A stretch of 48,475 nucleotides of DNA from Candidatus Firestoneibacteriota bacterium (GTDB lineage: Bacteria > Oederibacteriota > D2-FULL-39-29): NCBI GenBank assembly GCA_903928075.1, contig CAIYPD010000045.1, positions 1-48,475 of the forward strand. The letters run 5' to 3'. Under the pieces are notes generated by a model, which was not told the origin of the DNA, searched no databases, and was given only the letters and a program-made list of their open reading frames with translations. The position numbers and the translations under genes were made by a program. Shown here piece after piece: positions 42,875 through 48,475 of this stretch. The number at the start of each line of letters is the position of its first letter. Positions within the stretch are counted from its first letter, which is position 1.

Positions 42875-44730
42875 CGAATAAATTGGTTATTGCGGCAATA
42901 TTTATAGGAGGGCTGATGTCTTCGGGTTTTTCAAATGTGGTCTGGCAGGAAGGCGAGAATTATTCAAAAGCCGGCAAAGGCGCGGAGCTGGCCATCGCTC
43001 AAAGGCCGCCTGCTTCCGGCGGCGCGGCTTTAAACGGTATGGCGGTGGGCCTGCGGGGGGAGACGGTAAGTTATGAACTTCTATTGGAACAAGCTATACC
43101 GGCGGCAAAAATAATATTCCGCTTTGCCCGGCTGCACTGGAAAGCAGGAATGGAGCCGGCCCAATTTATTTGTCTTATTGAGAATGCCGGAGTTACGCAT
43201 AAATTAAAACTCAACTTCGGGGATACCAAAGGCTGGGGGACAAACAACGGCGGTGAATGGGGGCTTGCGGAGGCCGAAGCAGGGGATTTGAGCAAAGGGC
43301 CCGTGAAAATTTTTTTAACCGTAGATTCCGAAACCGGGGATATCACGCTGGACGGTTTTTTCCTGGTACCCAAAGAATTTAAGCTGACCGCCGAAGAGCT
43401 CCGTGAGTTAAATAGAATTAAAATTTATAACTACGGTTATGCCGGGCTTAACCTTTCTTATTCGGCGGTGGAACAGAAGGCGTTTGGCGGTTTTGATATT
43501 GTGGTCCGGGAGTTTGGCCAAAAAAAGTGGAGCCTAAACGCCGCGCTGGTAGATGAGCAGGGAAAAGAGGTGATATCTTTTTATAAGAACTCCGGGTTGG
43601 AAGTTAACGGGACGGAGAGAATAAATATCCGGACTAAAGAAGTGCAAAAACTGGCGGACGGGAATTACCGCGTTAGAGTAGATTTTAATGAGGGCAAAGA
43701 CAGGTTGGAATTTCCTTTCACGGTTATCGGGGAGATTCTGGACCTGGCCGTCGGGAAAAAAAACGAGTACAAGGAATTTATTTTAGCGGAATTACTTACA
43801 GGATTCAAAAATAGCAATAAAGAACAGCACGGTTCTGTGCTTGCGGACCTGAAATACGCCGTCGACTATTTAGAAAATACCATTGTCTTCCTGCGGGACA
43901 AAAGAGGGGCAGGAGAGGAATCAGAAAGGAAAAAGGCCCTTTCTTTTTTTGAAAAGGCCAGAAATAAGACGGCGCAAAGTTTTGTGCTGGATCTGAAGAA
44001 TATTATAAAGCAGACAGAGGAGACCATAGCAAGAATTAATAGTAATATCAGTCCTTATCCTTATAGCGGCCGGTTTGGCGATCTTAGAAAAGCGTTTTAT
44101 TCAAAAGCCACCGGAAAACTGGAGCCATATAGGCTCTTTATCCCTAAAACCTATGAACAGCGGGAAAAAACACCTGTGATGCTCGCGCTGCGCGGCGGGG
44201 GCGGGGACGAGAACTATTATCCCGATTTGGATGACGGCGCCGTGCTGAAAATAATGGAAAAGGATGGTCTTATTATGATTTCGCCTAAAGCCACAAGCGG
44301 GTACAAGGGCGACGGCGCAAAGGACCTGGTACAGCTTTTAGAGCTTGTTTTGACCGCTTATCCCAAAGCGGACCGCTCTTTGATATTTTGTACCGGGGTT
44401 TCCATGGGCGGTTTCGGAACCTATAACCTGGCCGTGGAATATCCTGGCTTACTTGCAGGTGTGGCCTGCGTTTCGGGGACGGTAAGTAAGGGGCCGGACG
44501 CCTTCGGCAAAATAGAAAATCTTAAAAATACGCCCTGTCTCATTCTACATGGCGGGGCGGATAGCGTAGTGCCGGTGGCGGGAGCCCAAAGAACGGCAGA
44601 GAAGTTGAAAGAGCTGGGGTATGTTCACGAGTTGAAGATTTTCCCTGATTACGGACACGATTATCATGGCGCGGAATATATGAACCTGACGCTTGATTTT
44701 TTTGAAAAACATACAAAATTCAGGAGGTAG
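42871..44730 (+). CDS. Secreted alpha/beta-hydrolase, PHB-depolymerase/carbohydrate-esterase-like
   Basis: About 619 aa with a signal peptide (~1-22). The first ~270 residues are beta-rich (possible carbohydrate-binding and FN3-like modules; FDIVVREFGQKKWSLNA). The C-terminal ~230 residues form an alpha/beta hydrolase with nucleophile Ser511 in GVSMGG, Asp564 in HGGADSVVP and His596 in DYGHDYHG, a complete triad. The fold matches feruloyl/acetyl esterases and PHB depolymerases that release ester groups from polymers. ATG 42871 overlaps the previous stop; the frame opens at GTG 42862. The MORN gene follows after 2 nt. Confidence 0.8.
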   Translation: MTNKLVIAAIFIGGLMSSGFSNVVWQEGENYSKAGKGAELAIAQRPPASGGAALNGMAVGLRGETVSYELLLEQAIPAAKIIFRFARLHWKAGMEPAQFICLIENAGVTHKLKLNFGDTKGWGTNNGGEWGLAEAEAGDLSKGPVKIFLTVDSETGDITLDGFFLVPKEFKLTAEELRELNRIKIYNYGYAGLNLSYSAVEQKAFGGFDIVVREFGQKKWSLNAALVDEQGKEVISFYKNSGLEVNGTERINIRTKEVQKLADGNYRVRVDFNEGKDRLEFPFTVIGEILDLAVGKKNEYKEFILAELLTGFKNSNKEQHGSVLADLKYAVDYLENTIVFLRDKRGAGEESERKKALSFFEKARNKTAQSFVLDLKNIIKQTEETIARINSNISPYPYSGRFGDLRKAFYSKATGKLEPYRLFIPKTYEQREKTPVMLALRGGGGDENYYPDLDDGAVLKIMEKDGLIMISPKATSGYKGDGAKDLVQLLELVLTAYPKADRSLIFCTGVSMGGFGTYNLAVEYPGLLAGVACVSGTVSKGPDAFGKIENLKNTPCLILHGGADSVVPVAGAQRTAEKLKELGYVHELKIFPDYGHDYHGAEYMNLTLDFFEKHTKFRR

Positions 44731-44732
44731 GT

Positions 44733-46022
44733 ATGAAAATGTTGAAATATTTTATGGCGGTTCTACTTTTTGCGGCCCCGGTGTTTTCCCAGGCGGCAAA
44801 GGCGGAAGTGAAAAGCACCGCGGTAATAAAAACGGAAGTCAGGGACATCCGGGATAATTTAACGGACATCGTCTATAAACAGGGCGAGATTGAAGTGGCC
44901 CGGGAGGAATACACGGCGGGCGGGCAAATGAAGAAAAAGACCGGAAAGATACCTGATGGAATAGTCCTGGAATTATACAAGCGCGGCAACCTGATGACTG
45001 AGTGGACCTATAAGGATGGAAAACTTAACGGGCTCTGCAAGACCTATTACAAAACGAATAAGCTTAACAAAGAGGAGAATTATAAAGATGGAAAGCTGGA
45101 CGGCCTCAGCAGGATTTATGATGAGAAAGGGATTTTAAAAACGGAGATAAATTTCAAGGAAGACCGCCAGGACGGGGTAACAAAAATATTTTATCTCAAC
45201 GGTTTAATGAAGACCCTCGAGGTGTATAAAACAGGCAAAATTACTGCTAAAAAAGCCTATACGGATAAAGGTGAGATATTGTCGGAAGAGAATTTTCTGG
45301 AGGATAAATACGAGGGCCTCAGCAGGGCCTATTACAAGAACGGTAAAGTAAAGACGGAAGGTCTTTATGCCTCGAGCAAGCCGTTGGAGATGAAACATTA
45401 CTTTGAGAGCGGCCTGCTTTTTGCTTCGGAAAAATTTATGCATAATGAGAAAAGCCGTAATAGAATTGATATAAGATCGATAAATATGGACCCGGCAGCG
45501 TTCACAGCTGAAGCAGGCGGTGTACCCGCTGCGGCCGGCAAAACAGGTAAGAAAGCGGCCGAGTGGATTTTAAAAGACGGAAAACTTGAAGGCAGCTCAA
45601 AGATTTATTATGAAAGCGGAAAGCCATGGTTAGAACTCAGTTTTGCGGGCGGTAGACTTGAAGGTACCTGCAAGTGGTATTTTGAAAAAGAAAATTTCAC
45701 GAAATTTGAATTGAATTTTAAAGCAGGCTTGATGGAGGGCGTAAATAAATGGTATTATGAAGACGGCAGGACCGCCCAGGAGGTAAATTACAAAGCCGGG
45801 GAAAAGGACGGCATTTGCAAGCTTTATTATAATTCCGGAAACCTTAAGGGCGAGTTCATTTTCGATAGAGGGAGTTTAAACGGCAAGGCAGTGGTTTATT
45901 ATGATATAGACGGCTCTATAAAGTATGAAGATACCTATTCAAGCGATAAATTGACAGGTAGAGTTAAGAGAGAACCCAATTTTACCGTTGTTCCCGGCGA
46001 GTTCCTGGAAGAGGAATATTAG
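44733..46022 (+). CDS. Secreted MORN-repeat protein (YwqK-like)
   Basis: 429 aa: signal peptide (~1-22) and then about a dozen MORN_2-type repeats of ~22-24 residues, of the form YKDGKLNGLCKTYYKTNKL and YYESGKPWLELSFAGG, interrupted by a spacer near 245-275. Such repeats form beta hairpin ladders and occur in YwqK-family antitoxins and many envelope proteins; nothing shows a toxin here. AGGAGG lies 6 nt before the ATG. It lies between an esterase and a glycosidase, so binding at the cell surface is a reasonable guess. Confidence 0.75.
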   Translation: MKMLKYFMAVLLFAAPVFSQAAKAEVKSTAVIKTEVRDIRDNLTDIVYKQGEIEVAREEYTAGGQMKKKTGKIPDGIVLELYKRGNLMTEWTYKDGKLNGLCKTYYKTNKLNKEENYKDGKLDGLSRIYDEKGILKTEINFKEDRQDGVTKIFYLNGLMKTLEVYKTGKITAKKAYTDKGEILSEENFLEDKYEGLSRAYYKNGKVKTEGLYASSKPLEMKHYFESGLLFASEKFMHNEKSRNRIDIRSINMDPAAFTAEAGGVPAAAGKTGKKAAEWILKDGKLEGSSKIYYESGKPWLELSFAGGRLEGTCKWYFEKENFTKFELNFKAGLMEGVNKWYYEDGRTAQEVNYKAGEKDGICKLYYNSGNLKGEFIFDRGSLNGKAVVYYDIDGSIKYEDTYSSDKLTGRVKREPNFTVVPGEFLEEEY

Positions 46023-46099
46023 GAGAAGCTGGGAAAGTGAGCAAAGTGGGGAGAGCATAAAAAAGTAAAAAAAACGGATACTTTTAGAGGAGGATAAAA

Positions 46100-48475
46100 A
46101 TGTCAAGTGCAAGGCAGGAAATATCGTTAAACGGCGAATGGGATCTGGCTTTTGACCCGGAGAATAAAGGAAAAAATAAAAAGTGGTTCAAAAATTTTCC
46201 CAAACAGACAAAAATTCAGGTTCCCGGAGTCTGGGAACAGGTTAAACCCGGCTATGACGGCGTCGGGTGGTACCGCAAGGTTATTAATATAGAAAAGCAG
46301 CCGGGCCGGGTCATCAGGCTGGAAATCGGCGCGGCGCATTATTACGCGGATGTATATGTGAACGGCCGGGCCGCAGGCAGTCATGAAGGGGGCTACACAC
46401 CTTTTGTTTTTGACATTACCCGGCTGATAAAAGCCGGGAAAAATGAAATTACCGTAAGGGTCATTAACCCGCCTATTAATCATGAGATTGAAGGCCTAAG
46501 AGCCGGCGCGCCTTTAAACCAGGGGGATTTGCCCATCGGTAAGGCGGCCTGGTATTTTAACTTTGGCGGCCTCTGGCAGGATGTGAAATTAATCATAACG
46601 GAAAAAGTTTATATTCTGGACTGTTTTGTCGAGCCCTTTATTTGGAAGAAACAGGCAAAAATTAATTTGACCGTAATGAATAGCGGTAAAGCCGGAAGTT
46701 ACGAACTTATTTTGCGGCTGGCGCCAAAAAAGAATCCGGGTAAAGTAACAGCTGAAAAAATAATTAAGGCAAAACTTAAAGCCGGGGAAAATAAAGTTAC
46801 CGCGGTGCTGGCTTTTGAAAAGGTAAATCTGTGGTCGGATACGGACCCTTTTCTCTACACGGTGACCACCGAGGTAATCCTCGACTACGCGCTCCTTGAC
46901 AGCTATGCCGTTAATTTTGGTATGCGGGAATTCACCATAAAAAAAGGCGGCTTCTATCTGAACGGAAAAAAAGTAATTCTAAAGGGTTTCCTGCAGCAGG
47001 GTGTTTACCCTCGGACCCTGAGCTTCCCTCATTCCCGGGAGTTTGCCGCGAAAGAACTGCACATGTGCAAGGACTTCGGTTTTAATTTCCTTAGAATGCA
47101 TCTTAAACCGGCGCCGAAAGAATATCTGGATTTGGCCGATGAAATCGGGGTCTTACTCAGCGCGGAACCGCCGAGCGGCTGGATAGGTAACTCCGTACAC
47201 ACCGAGAGAAGATTGAAGAATGAAACCCGGGAGATGTTCCTGCGCGACCGGAACCATCCGAGTATTATTTTCTGGTGTATTTTAAATGAAGCCTATCATT
47301 TCAGAGGCTTCACCGTACCGGAGATCACCCGGCTTAAAGATGTCCTCGCCAATGACGGCAGGCAGTACGATCCGACCCGGCTTTTAATAGATACTTCGGG
47401 CGGCTTACCCGGGGCAAAGAAAGCCTTAACCCAGATTATGCTGCCTTACTCGCATAAGAGAATAGGGATGATGGACCTGCACGCCTATTGCCAGCTCCCC
47501 CTGCAGGATGAAAGTCTTGTTAAATACAGAACTATGGGAGAGAAAGGTGTGGTCCTCTTTAGTTCCGAACACGGCGCGCCCGAAATAGCGCCTGACTACC
47601 AAAAGGTTATGAGCAAATATACGCCTGCCGAAAGAAAACTCGGTTTGGAAGATTATCAACTCCATAAAGATTTCTATGACTCCTTAAAAAGCATCTTCGT
47701 CAAAGATAATCTGCAGGGAACCTTTGGCAGTGTCGAAGATTTAATAGCCAGGGCAAATACGGCAAGAGCGGAAGAGATAAAACATATCACCGCGGCAATG
47801 CGTTCTAACCCTAAATTTGACGGGATTACGCTTTGCCAGCTGGCGGACGCGGCGGGAGAACTTTTCGGGGCCGTGGACATCTGGCGCGACCCGAAACCGA
47901 CCTGGTTTAAGATGGCCAAGGCCTCACGGACACCGTATCTGTCACCGGAAGTTCGGCCCCGGGTTATCGGTGAAACGGGAACGCTTAACTTGCGGGCTAC
48001 TTTAATAAATGAAGCTCTGCTCGGTGTAAAATACACCTATACCGTAGCCGTTGTTTCGAAAGCGGGAAAGACCGTAAAAAAATTCAGCGGAAAGGTTACG
48101 GCAAAAAGCGGCGTGCAGCTGCTCTTAGAAAAGAAACTTAAGGTAAAACTAAAAGAAGGCCAGTATTTTCTGAGCGCTATTTTGTTGAAAAACGGGCATG
48201 AAGTCTCGAAAGACAACATGCGGTTTACCGTCATAAAAGAAGCCACCTTGAAATGCAGTGCCGTTTCCGTGCATGATCCTGAAAAAGTCATGGGGCATAA
48301 ATTAAAAGACAGTGGCATTCTGGTTAAAGAATTCAGCAATAACTCAAGAGATAAGAATATGCCCCTGCTCTTTGACTTGAGAAAAGCCACCAACGAGGGC
48401 TGGATGCTGGGTGAGCTTTTTGGCCAGTTGAAAAAATGTGTGCAACTCGGCGGCTGTGCGGTGCTCTTTGAGTCG
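46100..48475 (+). CDS. Glycoside hydrolase family 2 enzyme (beta-glucuronidase/galactosidase-like), 3' end outside window
   Basis: 792 codons are visible, open to the window edge. It starts MSSARQEISLNGEWDLAF with AGGAGG upstream and has no signal peptide. The jelly-roll sugar-binding domain (~1-170, WYRKVINIEKQ, VYVNGRAAGSHEGGY), an Ig-like domain (~175-280) and a TIM barrel (from ~285) follow the GH2 order. The acid/base is Glu397 (ILNEA) and the nucleophile Glu490 (SSEHG), 93 residues apart, close to the 91 of E. coli beta-glucuronidase. The barrel is followed by further beta-rich sequence, longer than classical GusA. Substrate is not decided. It ends the run of deacetylase, esterase and MORN genes. 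Confidence 0.9.
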   Translation, partial: MSSARQEISLNGEWDLAFDPENKGKNKKWFKNFPKQTKIQVPGVWEQVKPGYDGVGWYRKVINIEKQPGRVIRLEIGAAHYYADVYVNGRAAGSHEGGYTPFVFDITRLIKAGKNEITVRVINPPINHEIEGLRAGAPLNQGDLPIGKAAWYFNFGGLWQDVKLIITEKVYILDCFVEPFIWKKQAKINLTVMNSGKAGSYELILRLAPKKNPGKVTAEKIIKAKLKAGENKVTAVLAFEKVNLWSDTDPFLYTVTTEVILDYALLDSYAVNFGMREFTIKKGGFYLNGKKVILKGFLQQGVYPRTLSFPHSREFAAKELHMCKDFGFNFLRMHLKPAPKEYLDLADEIGVLLSAEPPSGWIGNSVHTERRLKNETREMFLRDRNHPSIIFWCILNEAYHFRGFTVPEITRLKDVLANDGRQYDPTRLLIDTSGGLPGAKKALTQIMLPYSHKRIGMMDLHAYCQLPLQDESLVKYRTMGEKGVVLFSSEHGAPEIAPDYQKVMSKYTPAERKLGLEDYQLHKDFYDSLKSIFVKDNLQGTFGSVEDLIARANTARAEEIKHITAAMRSNPKFDGITLCQLADAAGELFGAVDIWRDPKPTWFKMAKASRTPYLSPEVRPRVIGETGTLNLRATLINEALLGVKYTYTVAVVSKAGKTVKKFSGKVTAKSGVQLLLEKKLKVKLKEGQYFLSAILLKNGHEVSKDNMRFTVIKEATLKCSAVSVHDPEKVMGHKLKDSGILVKEFSNNSRDKNMPLLFDLRKATNEGWMLGELFGQLKKCVQLGGCAVLFES

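Noticed and set aside
44733-46022. Antitoxin of a toxin-antitoxin pair (YwqK annotation)
   Set aside because: The protein is secreted, long, and has no toxin neighbour; only the MORN repeat type is shared.

Overview
The window looks like a chromosomal segment of an uncultured, probably anaerobic, Gram-negative bacterium. Lipobox lipoproteins, an outer-membrane PorV/PorQ-type beta-barrel with proteins carrying type-IX-like C-terminal sorting domains, a methyl-tetrahydrofolate:corrinoid methyltransferase (Wood-Ljungdahl type) and a partial complex I point to a diderm with folate/corrinoid C1 metabolism. No 16S or ribosomal protein gene is present, so the phylum cannot be fixed; a candidate phylum (Elusimicrobiota/Omnitrophota/Firestonebacteria-like) is only a guess. 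Gene density, base composition and codon style are uniform apart from the 22.5-26.1 kb accessory stretch.

Layout. 0.2-3.1 kb: bifunctional nuclease-family protein (minus strand), two exported lipoproteins and a small hypothetical. 3.2-7.6 kb: a three-gene operon of two large secreted proteins with C-terminal sorting domains followed by a PorV/PorQ-like barrel. 7.8-8.7 kb: small membrane proteins. 8.9-15.1 kb: one tightly coupled run hom-thrC-(56-aa membrane protein)-nuoB-C-D-H-I, nearly all with overlapping stop/start codons. 15.3-18.5 kb: tRNA-Leu, acsE-like methyltransferase, folC and a YacP-like NYN nuclease preceded by an unusual 68-bp tandem repeat. 18.5-21.9 kb: exported hypothetical, DUF4321 protein, a terminator, and a convergent membrane-anchored PpiC-type foldase. 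22.0-26.1 kb: accessory stretch with a wHTH protein, tRNA-Glu, a Fic protein, an HTH remnant, an AAA/DUF4143 ATPase and many repeats. 26.2-38.3 kb: HAD phosphatase (minus), then lysC, cimA, a lipoprotein, valS, nadC, purS, purL, purQ and a DUF1638 protein, in pairs separated by degenerate short-period repeat arrays. 39.2-41.8 kb: a DHH-CBS-CBS tRNA nucleotidyltransferase. 41.9-48.5 kb: a carbohydrate-related run (deacetylase-like protein, secreted esterase, MORN-repeat protein, GH2 glycosidase cut by the window end).

How the genes work together: hom, thrC, lysC and cimA cover aspartate-family and citramalate (isoleucine) biosynthesis; purS/purL/purQ form the three-part FGAM synthase; nadC makes NAD precursor; acsE and folC serve folate one-carbon metabolism; nuoBCDHI is the quinone-proximal arm and one membrane subunit of complex I without the antiporter or NADH-input subunits.

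The most unusual content is non-coding: (1) a tandem array upstream of the NYN gene in which the gene's own start is repeated, giving micro-ORFs coupled by ATGA overlaps; (2) several classes of intergenic elements built as arrays of 7-, 9- or 10-bp degenerate units, often as an inverted pair around a core, at tRNA flanks and operon junctions; (3) short copies of the tRNA-Glu 3' end, each fused to a perfect hairpin, on both sides of the Fic gene.
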